Positions 7,258-15,971 of a DNA stretch of 25,810 bases are shown here, in pieces (within the stretch, counting starts at the first letter, position 1; each line of letters begins with the position of its first letter). A program made the translations under genes and the position numbers. This stretch comes from an uncultured Bacteroides sp. (GTDB taxonomy: Bacteria > Bacteroidota > Bacteroidia > Bacteroidales > Bacteroidaceae), in the NCBI GenBank assembly GCA_900557355.1, contig USSR01000014.1, positions 1 to 25,810 on the forward strand, read 5' to 3'. The notes below the pieces were generated by a model that was given only the letters and a program-made list of their open reading frames with translations, made no database searches and was not told the DNA's origin.

Positions 7258-8037
7258 TTATTGAGCTATCACACCTGCCCAACTGGAAGAGAAGCGGAAG
7301 TTACCGACATTTCCGGTCAAATCATCGCGGTTCCTAAATGAAATAGAACGAATCCCCCCTTTTAATTTGTTATTATCTTCGTCCCCCTTCGCTACCACAT
7401 CGGGTTGAGGTTCTTCTGCTGTTAAGGCTGGGTCTACAAATAATGAAACCTCGTTCTTTTTATAATCCAGTTTGAGAACCAATAGATGCGTCTTATTAAG
7501 CGCATGGCTTTTGAAGGATTCTGCATTAACTCTTAACAGATTAGTCCCGAATCGGATATGTTCATCGTCTATCTTACCGACATATACTCTGGCACGCAGA
7601 TTACCGCCAGTATGAACAGGGGAAAGAGCAATGAAATCGCCTAAGCGACTGGAAGCGACGGAGGAAAAGTTTGCCAAAAATGAAAGGTATAAAGTTCCCC
7701 TGCAATAGTCATTCTTTTCAGAAATGGAATATACGCTAAATCTTGAACCTTTCACATTTTCCGGGAGTTCTCCTATTTTGATAGATACTCCTTTTTCCGT
7801 ATATCCCTCATAACTGAGCTCTTGTCCGGTAATGGGACTACCGGCATTCTTGTCAGTTTGGGAAGAGAATGCTTCACACCAGGTATCTATTTTTATCGGA
7901 GCATCAGCTTTATTATATGTAGCTTTTTCCAATTTATCACCTTGTTTATATCCATTTAGCAGATTGCTTTTTAATACTTGTGCGTTGCTTGATAATACAA
8001 AGGCTGCCAGGCTTAAAATTAATACTGATCTTTTCAT
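7258..8037 (-). CDS. Secreted protein with ConA/LamG-like fold, function unknown
   Basis: A 259-residue protein with a signal peptide ending S-S-N-A-Q and no lipobox, so it is probably periplasmic or secreted. The C-terminal part carries N-V-G-N-F-R-F-S-S-S-W-A-G-V, which resembles the last strand of laminin-G/concanavalin-A-like domains (the I-R-I-G-x-S-W-A type ending). L-V-L-K-L-D-Y and V-S-L-F-V-D-P look like earlier strands of the same sandwich. I see no known catalytic motif, so it may bind a carbohydrate or be an uncharacterised enzyme. It has its own terminator and its own promoter, and that promoter carries the same operator-like element as the GH43-like gene. This ties it to the PUL's regulation. 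It sits directly downstream of the regulator gene but is transcribed separately. Confidence 0.65.
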   Translation of the reverse strand: MKRSVLILSLAAFVLSSNAQVLKSNLLNGYKQGDKLEKATYNKADAPIKIDTWCEAFSSQTDKNAGSPITGQELSYEGYTEKGVSIKIGELPENVKGSRFSVYSISEKNDYCRGTLYLSFLANFSSVASSRLGDFIALSPVHTGGNLRARVYVGKIDDEHIRFGTNLLRVNAESFKSHALNKTHLLVLKLDYKKNEVSLFVDPALTAEEPQPDVVAKGDEDNNKLKGGIRSISFRNRDDLTGNVGNFRFSSSWAGVIAQ

Positions 8038-8075
8038 AATGCTATAATTAAATGTGTTGATAATTTTTTCTGAGA

Positions 8076-8145
8076 CAAAATTAGTCTGAACTTTTTATTC
8101 CGACTAGTGAAAAAATTCCATTAAACATGTACATATGTTCACAAA
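8076..8145 (-). promoter_or_regulatory. Promoter with shared operator-like element (ConA-like gene)
   Basis: On the minus strand there is TTTGTG (8145-8140), TACAT (8131-8127), AATGGAATTTTTTCA (8122-8108), 24 bases, then TAATTTTGTC with the -7 element at 8083-8076. Every spacing matches the promoter at 6714-6645. There is no -33 TTTG. The predicted start is near 8069, with a leader of about 32 bases. Confidence 0.7.
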
Positions 8146-8161
8146 CACATAAATATATTTA

Positions 8162-11100
8162 TTAATCTTCGTTTATTTCTGTTTCTCTTATGCCCTCTTG
8201 GTATCTTTTCTGATAACTGGAAGGAGAGATGCCAAATTGAGCCTTAAAACATCTGCTGAAATAGAACGGGTCATTGATGCCGACCATATAAGTTACTTCA
8301 GATACGGTATATTTCTTGGTTGACAACAATTCAGCAGCTTTCTTCATTCGCATGATACGAAGATATTCTTTGGGAGTATATCCGGTCACTCCACGCACTT
8401 TACGGTAAAAGATGGTGCGACCCAGTGACATCATAGAAGCAAAATCATCGGCAGTAAATTCAGGGTTAGTCAGTTGTTCTTCCACTATCTTGGTCAGATT
8501 TTCGACAAACTCCTTGTCTTTATCCGATGTACACATCACAGGACGTTTGGCTGACAAGTCATTGGAAAACTTCTCCTTTAGTTTGTCACGCTGTTCTATC
8601 AGTTTGAATATGCTTGCCAGTAACAGTTTGGTACTGAAAGGTTTTGTTATGTAAGAGTCTGCACCGCTTTTCACTCCTTCCAGATGGCTTTCCGCTGCAT
8701 TCAGGGCTGTAAGTAGGATTATAGGAATATGACTGGTACTAAAGTCACTTTTTAGTTTACGGGTTATCTCGAAACCATTATATCCAGGCATCATGACATC
8801 GCTGATAATGAGGTCTATATCATTATTATGGGCATACTCCAGACCATTTTTTCCATCCGCTTCGGCAGCAACCTCGAAATATGGGGTCAGTTCTTCTTTC
8901 AAGAATTCCCGTACGTCATTGTCATCCTCGATAATAAGTATTTTCCGTTTGTTTAGAGGACCCTCTTGATCAGATGCGTTCAGTTCTGTTTTTAGTTCTT
9001 TCTCTATATTTTCTACTTCTTTATCTATTTCTTCTTCTGATTCAGAGTGAGCATTTTCCTCATTAAGAGCAGAAAGCGAAGGATGGTTTTGTGCTTCTTC
9101 TTTTAATATGGCATTTTCAGGAATAAGGAAGTCGTTAGATTGATAAATGGAAGAATCAGTAGGTAAAGTTACAATGAAAATAGAACCACCTGACGGATTT
9201 TCTTCATAGCAGATGTTCCCTTTGTGAACATGAACCAGTTCATGGGTAAGATGTAAACCTACTCCTATACTGTCGCTAGAAAAACTGCTTTGCATGAAAC
9301 GTTTAAACAGCTCATTACGTTTTTCTTTGGGTATGCCTACACCTGTATCCGTTACTTTCATGATTAATAGCTGTTTCTGTTTATCAATATAAATGCTGAA
9401 TTCTATCTTTCCACCGGAAGGAGTATATTTGAAAGCATTTGATAAAAGATTGTAGGCGATTTTGTCGATATTACCTTTATCAATATACATTTTGTATGAA
9501 TTGACGGATGGTATAAATTTGAAATCCATATTCTTGGATTCGGCTGTATCCTGAAAGCTTAGGTAGATTTCATATAAGAAAGCGATAACGTCAGTTTCTT
9601 CAAGTGAAAGGGCGAGTTTGTTGTTCTGCATTTTCCGGAATTCAAGTAATTGGTTGATCAGACGCAGCATACGCTGGGTACTTTTGTCCATTAGTTTGAT
9701 AGAGTAACGTATCTCCTTGGGGATATTGTGGGTACGGTGGATTCTGTCCAAAGCCCCTTGTATTAGTGTAAGCGGAGTTCTGAATTCATGTGAGATATTG
9801 GTGAAAAATACTAACTTGTATTCTGTTAATTGCTTTTCTACTTTAATTTTATTCCGCAAGTTGTTAATATTCCTGATAGTACGATATACAAAATACATGA
9901 TAATGCCTGCAATGAGTATGTAAACAAAGAAAGCCCATCCGGTTGCCCAAAAAGGGGGAGTTACTTTGATTTCAAGTGTCTCCTCGTTATCACTCCATAT
10001 ACCTGATACGCTGCAGGCTTTGACATGTAGATAGTAGGTACCTGCCGGTAAGTTTTTATAAGCTGCAAAGTTTAATGTAGAAGGAATACTCCAGTCATCG
10101 TCATATCCTTCAAGTTTGTAGCTGAACCTTGTATTAGTCGAAATGGGATAGTCAAAAGTGGAGAAGTCTATGACAAAGGAACTTTGGTAATATTTCAGAC
10201 TGATGGCATCTGTATATGCCAGAGCGGCTGTCAATGGAGAGTCCATATCGGCAGGACGGACTGATATTCCGTTTAACTTTAAGTCTGTAAATGTAACGGA
10301 CGGAATTTTCTCTTTGTTTTTAATTTGCTTAGTATTGAGTATTATAAGTCCGTGGTTGGTGCCGAAAGCCAAACGACCATCTTTTAATTTGGCACATCCT
10401 TCTGTATATACATTCCCCAATATATCATTAGAAAAGAAGTAATTGTTGAATATTTTGTTTTCCGGGTTAAAACAAGAAATCCCATATTCGGTGGATACCC
10501 AGATATTTCCTTCATCATCTTCAATGAAAGCTTGTACTACACTGTGGACAAGTCCATCATTGACCGTATAGTGAGTAAAGGATATATCTTTATAATCATT
10601 CTTTATATTGGCTACGCAAAATCCGATACCTGATTCGGCAATCCATATCCTGCCTTTCTTATCTTGTATAATTGATTTTATTTCATTGCTTTTCAGGGCA
10701 TGGTTATCCAGATTGTATTGGTAAAAATCGTTCGGGTCTTTTATAATACGGTCAGGATCGAATACAAAAACACCTTCACTGGTTCCTACCCATATCCATC
10801 CGTTACGGTCTTCGCAGATAGTGCGGATTTCCTTTTGGCCATAAGTCTTATTGAAAAAATGCCGGAATATGTATTTGTCTTTTTTAGGAACAGCGAGATC
10901 AAGTCCTCCGCCGAACGTTCCTATCCACATACGTTGTTTGCGGTCTTGCAAAATGCAGAATACTGGATCGGCAGCTAAGGAATTTGTATCGGTTGCCTGA
11001 TGTATATAGTGTTGGTCGTCTCCGACTTGGAGCCCTTTCCCGCGTGTTCCCAACCATATATTACCTTTACTATCCTCACATGCAGAATAGATATTTATAT

Positions 11101-12520
11101 CATAATACTTTTTGCTTTTCTGTTTTGTTAGTTTATTATCGTAGATATATAATCCGCCTGCACGCGTTGTTATCCATACTTCGTCATCTTGCATGTGGGA
11201 TATGAAGCGGATGGCATTTGCCCTGTCGATATTTAATTCACCTTCGGGATATACTTTTGCAGCCCCTTTATTTATGATTTCAATTTGGGATATACCGGAA
11301 TATTCGCTACTTGTCCATAAATTGCCCGAGTGATCTTCTATTATATATTGAAGATAGTTTGAGGCGATGGGATTTGTATGATTGGCGGTTGCGGTAAAAT
11401 GTTCCAGTTCTTTAGTAGTAGGATTATAGGCAAAAAGTCCGTTCCCATAAGTCGTTATCCATATAATGTCTCTGGAGTCATGATAGACATGATAGCGTTC
11501 GTAATCAATGAAATATGGAAGCTTTGACGATCTTACATCAATCTTTTTGACACTACCGGATTCTTTTTGAATATAGTTAATGTATCCAGTCTGATTATGA
11601 ACCCAGTAGTTGTTGCGGTTATCTTTCACTACCAATCCATTACGGATATTGAGCTCTTCCGGAGCAATTCTGGTTGTATTGGTCTTGGGATTGAATAAGA
11701 TTCCGCCTTGTTTGGTAAATAACAGCCATTCGTTACGTAATACAATATTGCCTGTTAGCAAAAAATCAGTTGATGTGGCAGTATTGGCAACTTTCGTGAG
11801 GTGCTGCTGGTTGTATTTCCAAATAAATCCCTCTGATGTTATGAAATAAATAGTATTATCAATGACTGCGCTTTGAAGGAAGTAGTGAGTCGAATCTATA
11901 CATTCGAGCGTGTTATCTTTAAGTAAATACAGCCCTTTTCCTGTACCAATCCAAATGGAATTTGAATCAAATACACTAAGAAAACGTATATTGTCGGATT
12001 TTAGTTTATGGTTGTCGGTAGAATATGTTTCCGAACTGAATTTGTTGTTTTTATAAGTAATTTTCCGGCAGCCTTGCACCCTTCCCCAAAGCCATATATC
12101 CTTATTAGGGAGGATTGTGACTTCATTATAACGGTCTTTCATTTCTCCTTTGCCGGTGAAATCTACAAAACAGTCTTTTTTCAAATCATAACAACTGATT
12201 TGTTCCGCGGAAGTTGTAATCCATAGGAATTCGTCAGAGTCTTCCTGTACACTTCTGATACGATGATCCGCTAATGACAGTTCTTCACCGCTCTGGGGAC
12301 GGAAAGTAACAAATGAATTTCCATCATAACGGCTCAGGCCATTTAAAGTAGAAAACCAAATGAATCCTTTGCTGTCTTGATAGATATGCCTGATAGAATT
12401 ATTGGCTAATCCGTCAGTGGCAGTCAGATTCCTAGCATGTATTTCTATGGAGGCGTTTGCCGGATATATAATACATGTACATATAAAAAAGAAAATTGTA
12501 GCTTTAATGAAGAATCTCAT
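8162..12520 (-). CDS. Hybrid two-component system regulator (HTCS)
   Basis: A 1452-residue sensor-regulator in one chain, the usual activator of Bacteroides PULs. In order: an N-terminal signal/anchor; a periplasmic sensor of about 750 residues made of Reg_prop propeller blades (repeated I-W-I-G-T and D-x-x-G-x-I-W units); a Y_Y_Y domain around 795-855; a membrane helix around 862-882; a HisKA domain with H911 in F-F-T-N-I-S-H-E-F-R-T-P-L; an ATPase domain with N-L-L-S-N-A-F-K-Y and D-T-G-V-G-I-P; a receiver domain with D1241 in I-S-D-V-M-M-P-G; and an AraC-type DNA-binding domain around 1345-1440. All key residues are present. I chose ATG 12520 because it begins a signal-like segment; the frame extends 84 codons upstream with no such signal. 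It is divergent from susC and probably responds to a rhamnogalacturonan oligosaccharide (inference). Confidence 0.95.
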   Translation of the reverse strand: MRFFIKATIFFFICTCIIYPANASIEIHARNLTATDGLANNSIRHIYQDSKGFIWFSTLNGLSRYDGNSFVTFRPQSGEELSLADHRIRSVQEDSDEFLWITTSAEQISCYDLKKDCFVDFTGKGEMKDRYNEVTILPNKDIWLWGRVQGCRKITYKNNKFSSETYSTDNHKLKSDNIRFLSVFDSNSIWIGTGKGLYLLKDNTLECIDSTHYFLQSAVIDNTIYFITSEGFIWKYNQQHLTKVANTATSTDFLLTGNIVLRNEWLLFTKQGGILFNPKTNTTRIAPEELNIRNGLVVKDNRNNYWVHNQTGYINYIQKESGSVKKIDVRSSKLPYFIDYERYHVYHDSRDIIWITTYGNGLFAYNPTTKELEHFTATANHTNPIASNYLQYIIEDHSGNLWTSSEYSGISQIEIINKGAAKVYPEGELNIDRANAIRFISHMQDDEVWITTRAGGLYIYDNKLTKQKSKKYYDINIYSACEDSKGNIWLGTRGKGLQVGDDQHYIHQATDTNSLAADPVFCILQDRKQRMWIGTFGGGLDLAVPKKDKYIFRHFFNKTYGQKEIRTICEDRNGWIWVGTSEGVFVFDPDRIIKDPNDFYQYNLDNHALKSNEIKSIIQDKKGRIWIAESGIGFCVANIKNDYKDISFTHYTVNDGLVHSVVQAFIEDDEGNIWVSTEYGISCFNPENKIFNNYFFSNDILGNVYTEGCAKLKDGRLAFGTNHGLIILNTKQIKNKEKIPSVTFTDLKLNGISVRPADMDSPLTAALAYTDAISLKYYQSSFVIDFSTFDYPISTNTRFSYKLEGYDDDWSIPSTLNFAAYKNLPAGTYYLHVKACSVSGIWSDNEETLEIKVTPPFWATGWAFFVYILIAGIIMYFVYRTIRNINNLRNKIKVEKQLTEYKLVFFTNISHEFRTPLTLIQGALDRIHRTHNIPKEIRYSIKLMDKSTQRMLRLINQLLEFRKMQNNKLALSLEETDVIAFLYEIYLSFQDTAESKNMDFKFIPSVNSYKMYIDKGNIDKIAYNLLSNAFKYTPSGGKIEFSIYIDKQKQLLIMKVTDTGVGIPKEKRNELFKRFMQSSFSSDSIGVGLHLTHELVHVHKGNICYEENPSGGSIFIVTLPTDSSIYQSNDFLIPENAILKEEAQNHPSLSALNEENAHSESEEEIDKEVENIEKELKTELNASDQEGPLNKRKILIIEDDNDVREFLKEELTPYFEVAAEADGKNGLEYAHNNDIDLIISDVMMPGYNGFEITRKLKSDFSTSHIPIILLTALNAAESHLEGVKSGADSYITKPFSTKLLLASIFKLIEQRDKLKEKFSNDLSAKRPVMCTSDKDKEFVENLTKIVEEQLTNPEFTADDFASMMSLGRTIFYRKVRGVTGYTPKEYLRIMRMKKAAELLSTKKYTVSEVTYMVGINDPFYFSRCFKAQFGISPSSYQKRYQEGIRETEINED

Positions 12521-12564
12521 ACTTGTATAGTGATAATAATGATTGTGTTTTTTTAGATTTGCGG

Positions 12565-12572
12565 TAAAGATA
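12565..12572 (-). promoter_or_regulatory. Possible -7 element of the HTCS gene
   Basis: On the minus strand TATCTTTA (12572-12565) has one mismatch to TAnnTTTG and lies 44 bases before ATG 12520. No clear -33 element is seen. The 302 bases between the divergent starts (12521-12822) hold only this and the susC promoter candidate. Confidence 0.25.
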
Positions 12573-12693
12573 GATAAATAGCACGTAATTTTAAAGTTTA
12601 AATTCAGACTTTTGCATTGAATTTCTTGAATAACCTGAAAAAAAGAAAGAGGGGCTATATAAGAATGTTCAGGTGGACAAATGTGCATGGTAT

Positions 12694-12738
12694 ATGGAGA
12701 AAAATGCATGAGCAGCTTCATGTATGCCGCTATATTTG
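12694..12738 (+). promoter_or_regulatory. Candidate susC promoter and upstream element
   Basis: TATATTTG at 12731-12738 matches the Bacteroides -7 consensus and lacks a -33 partner. ATGGAGAAAAATGCAT lies 21 bases upstream at 12694-12709. Near-matches occur upstream of PL11 (minus, 25686-25673) and in part upstream of GH28 (152-160). The predicted start is near 12745, with a leader of about 78 bases. Confidence 0.4.
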
Positions 12739-12822
12739 CTGTTGAATTGATAACTGGATTTTGTATTACCATGGTTTATGAGATTGTATAAAACTAATAT
12801 TATTAAATGAAAACTAGAATGT

Positions 12823-14991
12823 ATGAAAAGCACTGTTTGTGAGATTAGCTGTTGGAGAAGAAAATATATATTTTTCTTCTTGATGATGATTTCGGCTCTC
12901 CATTCGGTCACAGTATTTGCACAAAAACGTACCATATCCGGTACGGTGGTTGATGAACGAAATGAACCGTTGATCGGGGCAACTATTGTAGCAGAAGGGA
13001 AGTCTGGAATGACAATTACCAATGTGGATGGCAAATTTACTCTTGCAGTTCCTGATAAAGCTAAGACAATTGAGGTGTCTTATTTGGGATATGCTTCACA
13101 GACTATTTCTATTAAAGGAAAGAGTTTTGCCATCAGGATGAGCGAAAATGACGTGCAAATGGACGAAGTGGTTGTAATCGGTTATGGTACAGCCAAAAGG
13201 GGGAATGTGACCGGGGCCATTGCCAAAGTTGATGCAGCGAAACTTGAAGACCGTCCGGCACCCAATCTTGCCTCTTCATTGCAGGGGCAGTTGGCGGGAG
13301 TAGAAGTACGGTCAACTAATGGTGCGCCGGGATCAGAATTACAGATTCGTGTGCGCGGAGCTGCTTCCATTAATGCGGATGCCACTCCTTTATATGTAGT
13401 AGATGGAATTCCGATAGATGATTTGGGAAGTATCAACCCAAATGATATTCAGTCGATTGAAGTTTTGAAAGACGCTTCATCTTCTGCTATTTACGGTTCT
13501 CGTGGTGCTAATGGTGTTGTTTTGATTACAACTAAAATGGCTAATAAGGATGATAAAGTCCGGGTACAGTTTTCTGCTGCATTCAGTATCCAACAATTGG
13601 AAAAGAAAATAGATGTACTAAGCCCGGAAGAGTGGATCACTTTCCGGACTGCCTATAACAATAGTAGATACCTTGCTGCTTTAGGAGGAAAAGGAGCTAC
13701 GGCAGATGATGATTGGGATACCCGTTATGCCTTGAATGGTAATCGGGTAAACTATGAGTATATGAATGACCCGCGATGGACACAGCCCGGTTACGGTGGA
13801 TTAAGACTAATTGACTGGCAGGATGAATTTTATCGTTTGGCTCCGATGCAGAATTATCAGCTTTCTGTTTCAAATGGTAGAGGGAATACTCAATACCGGC
13901 TTTCTCTGGGATATATAGACCAGCAAGGTATTGCTATAGAGAGTGCTTACAAACGTTTGAATCTGCGGGCTAATGTGGAGACAAAATTGTATGATCGCAT
14001 CACTTTAGGCGTTAATATGGCTCCGTCAATGGACTGGAAAGATGGTGGGCGTGTGGATGGCAAAGATCAGCAGGCAAATCAGGTTTTGACAATGTGTCCA
14101 GTTGCAGAGCCAGATGCTGGGATATATTCCGGTGCGGAACCTTATGCCTCTTATTTATGGTCTAGTACAAAAATCAGCCCTATTGCTTATATGGAGCAGG
14201 TCACCAATCATATCGAAACGGCCCGGTTGAATTCTTCAGCTTTTATCAGAGTCAATATTATTGACGGATTGAGGGCGGAAGTGAAAGGTGCGTATGATTT
14301 TACAAGCCGTCAGACTCGCACTTTTACTCCGAGTTCGGTAATTAAGAACTGGACGGATGGTGAAGGGTATCATAGTTCTGCCAACCGTATAGATATACGG
14401 TCATCCAAATATCTGTTGCAGGCTGTATTAAATTATGATAAGAAATTAGGCAAGCATAATATTGCCGCTATGGCAGGTTATTCAATGGAAAGTTCTTCGG
14501 GAGCCACTACAAACTTGTCTGCGCAACAGTTCCCGGATAATTCACTTGAAGTTTTCAACCAAAGTGATGAGGCTATAAAAGTTGCGTTAGCTACCTTGTC
14601 AACTCCCAATCGCTTATTATCCTATTTCGGGCGTGCCCAGTATGAATATGATAACCGTTACCTGTTGACAGCAAGTATTCGTCGCGACGGTTCTTCACGT
14701 TTCGGAAAGAATAATCGTTGGGGGATGTTTCCTGCTGTTTCTGCTGCCTATCGAATCTCTAACGAGAAGTTTTGGCCGGAAAAGTTTGTGGTCAATCAAA
14801 TGAAAATACGCGGTAGCTGGGGTATGAATGGAAATAATTCTATTTCTACTAACGCTGCTATCGGGCTGATGGGTAGTTCCAACTATTCAATTGGTGGAAG
14901 CCTGACCAATGGTTTTGCTCCCTGTTCAATTGATAATAAAGAACTTGGATGGGAAAAGACACACAGTTGGAATGTTGGTTTGGATTTCTGA
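12823..14991 (+). CDS. SusC-like transporter, N-terminal fragment
   Basis: A 722-residue piece with a signal peptide ending V-F-A-Q (cleavage about 33), a carboxypeptidase-regulatory-like domain at about 36-110, a TonB-box-like M-D-E-V-V-V-I-G-Y-G at 113-122, the plug domain to about 235 (Y-V-V-D-G-I-P, I-Y-G-S-R-G-A-N-G-V), then the first part of the beta-barrel. It is the first gene of the plus-strand operon. Without the last strands the barrel should not close. Confidence 0.7.
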   Translation: MKSTVCEISCWRRKYIFFFLMMISALHSVTVFAQKRTISGTVVDERNEPLIGATIVAEGKSGMTITNVDGKFTLAVPDKAKTIEVSYLGYASQTISIKGKSFAIRMSENDVQMDEVVVIGYGTAKRGNVTGAIAKVDAAKLEDRPAPNLASSLQGQLAGVEVRSTNGAPGSELQIRVRGAASINADATPLYVVDGIPIDDLGSINPNDIQSIEVLKDASSSAIYGSRGANGVVLITTKMANKDDKVRVQFSAAFSIQQLEKKIDVLSPEEWITFRTAYNNSRYLAALGGKGATADDDWDTRYALNGNRVNYEYMNDPRWTQPGYGGLRLIDWQDEFYRLAPMQNYQLSVSNGRGNTQYRLSLGYIDQQGIAIESAYKRLNLRANVETKLYDRITLGVNMAPSMDWKDGGRVDGKDQQANQVLTMCPVAEPDAGIYSGAEPYASYLWSSTKISPIAYMEQVTNHIETARLNSSAFIRVNIIDGLRAEVKGAYDFTSRQTRTFTPSSVIKNWTDGEGYHSSANRIDIRSSKYLLQAVLNYDKKLGKHNIAAMAGYSMESSSGATTNLSAQQFPDNSLEVFNQSDEAIKVALATLSTPNRLLSYFGRAQYEYDNRYLLTASIRRDGSSRFGKNNRWGMFPAVSAAYRISNEKFWPEKFVVNQMKIRGSWGMNGNNSISTNAAIGLMGSSNYSIGGSLTNGFAPCSIDNKELGWEKTHSWNVGLDF

Positions 14992-15078
14992 TTTTTTGAT
15001 AACAGGATAACTCTTGCTGCCGATTATTATGATAAAACGACTAAAGATTTATTATATCAGGTTTCTGTTCCTGGTACA

Positions 15079-15960
15079 ATGGGATTCACACAAGCATGGG
15101 GGAATATCGGTAGTATAAAAAATAAAGGGTTTGAGATTGAACTGACTACCCAAAACTTGACAGGAAGGTTCAAGTGGACTACTTCTTTGAATATAGCTTA
15201 TAATAAGAATAAGGTGTTGAGTTTGGGAGAAGATAATAGTACGGTTTTCATTGGATGGGATAAATCGAATACACAGGTATTGATGGTTGGACAACCTTTG
15301 AGGGCATATTATATGTATGATGCTGTAGGAGTGTATCAGTATAAGGAAGATTTGAGGAAATATCCTACAATGTCCAATTCTATCCAGGGTGATGTGAGAT
15401 ACCGTGATGTGAATGATGACGGTAAGATTAATGACCAGGATCGTACGTTGGTTGGTAAACCGGATCCCGATTATACTTTTGGTATGACAAATACCTTTAA
15501 ATATAAAGATTTCGACCTGTCTGTATTACTGACTGGACAGACAGGGGGAATGATATATAGTCTGCTCGGTCGTGGCATGGATCGTCCGGGTATGGGAGCA
15601 TCTATCAATGTATTGTCACGTTGGGAAAATATGTGGGTTTCCGAGGAACAGCCGGGTGATGGGAAAACTCCCGGTATTAATAACTCTAATACAGGTTCAC
15701 TGTACGATACCCGCTGGTTGTATAGTACCGATTTTATTAAAATTAAAAACGTAACGCTGGGCTATCGTATTCCCATCAAAAATAAGAAGATAATTAATTA
15801 TGCCCGTGTTTATATTTCGGGAGAAAATCTTCTGATGTGGGATAAATATGAAGGTGGTTATTCTCCGGAAGTAAATAATGACGGAAAGAATAGTGACTAT
15901 GATTACGGTTCATATCCGCAGGCTAGAACTATTACTTTAGGGGTAAATGTAACATTCTAA
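15079..15960 (+). CDS. SusC-like transporter, C-terminal fragment
   Basis: This holds the last 293 residues of the barrel, from M-G-F-T-Q-A-W-G-N-I-G to the terminal strand ending L-G-V-N-V-T-F, the aromatic end typical of outer-membrane barrels. ATG 15079 is an internal methionine, not a real start. There is no signal peptide and no visible promoter, so the fragment is probably not made as a separate working protein. Confidence 0.5.
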   Translation: MGFTQAWGNIGSIKNKGFEIELTTQNLTGRFKWTTSLNIAYNKNKVLSLGEDNSTVFIGWDKSNTQVLMVGQPLRAYYMYDAVGVYQYKEDLRKYPTMSNSIQGDVRYRDVNDDGKINDQDRTLVGKPDPDYTFGMTNTFKYKDFDLSVLLTGQTGGMIYSLLGRGMDRPGMGASINVLSRWENMWVSEEQPGDGKTPGINNSNTGSLYDTRWLYSTDFIKIKNVTLGYRIPIKNKKIINYARVYISGENLLMWDKYEGGYSPEVNNDGKNSDYDYGSYPQARTITLGVNVTF

Positions 15961-15971
15961 TAAAAGAAACT

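Larger units (their letters stand above)
12823..15960 (+). pseudogene. SusC-like TonB-dependent transporter with in-frame TGA
   Basis: The frame from ATG 12823 runs 722 codons to TGA 14989-14991 and then continues in the same frame to TAA at 15960. Across the stop it reads G-L-D-F-stop-F-F-D-N-R-I-T-L-A-A-D-Y-Y-D-K. SusC proteins normally read G-L-D-(F/L)-G-F-F-x-N-R there, so the TGA most simply replaces a glycine GGA. The whole would be 1045 residues, the usual SusC length. SusC imports oligosaccharides across the outer membrane with a SusD lid. The truncated product would lack about 320 C-terminal residues of the barrel. TGA is used as a normal stop at 23516-23518, so code reassignment is unlikely. 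It may be a true nonsense mutation, a mixed allele or a sequence error. Confidence 0.85.

Noticed and set aside
12711..12720. Pairing of the small RNA (GAAGCT) with AGCTTC near susC
   Set aside because: Only six bases match, and the site lies upstream of the predicted susC transcription start.
12521..12772. Upstream extension of the HTCS frame
   Set aside because: Eighty-four extra codons precede a good signal sequence at ATG 12520 and would run into the susC promoter region.
14989..14991. Recoded TGA (selenocysteine or an altered code) in SusC
   Set aside because: TGA ends the gene at 23518 normally, SusC families have glycine here, and no selenocysteine hairpin is evident.
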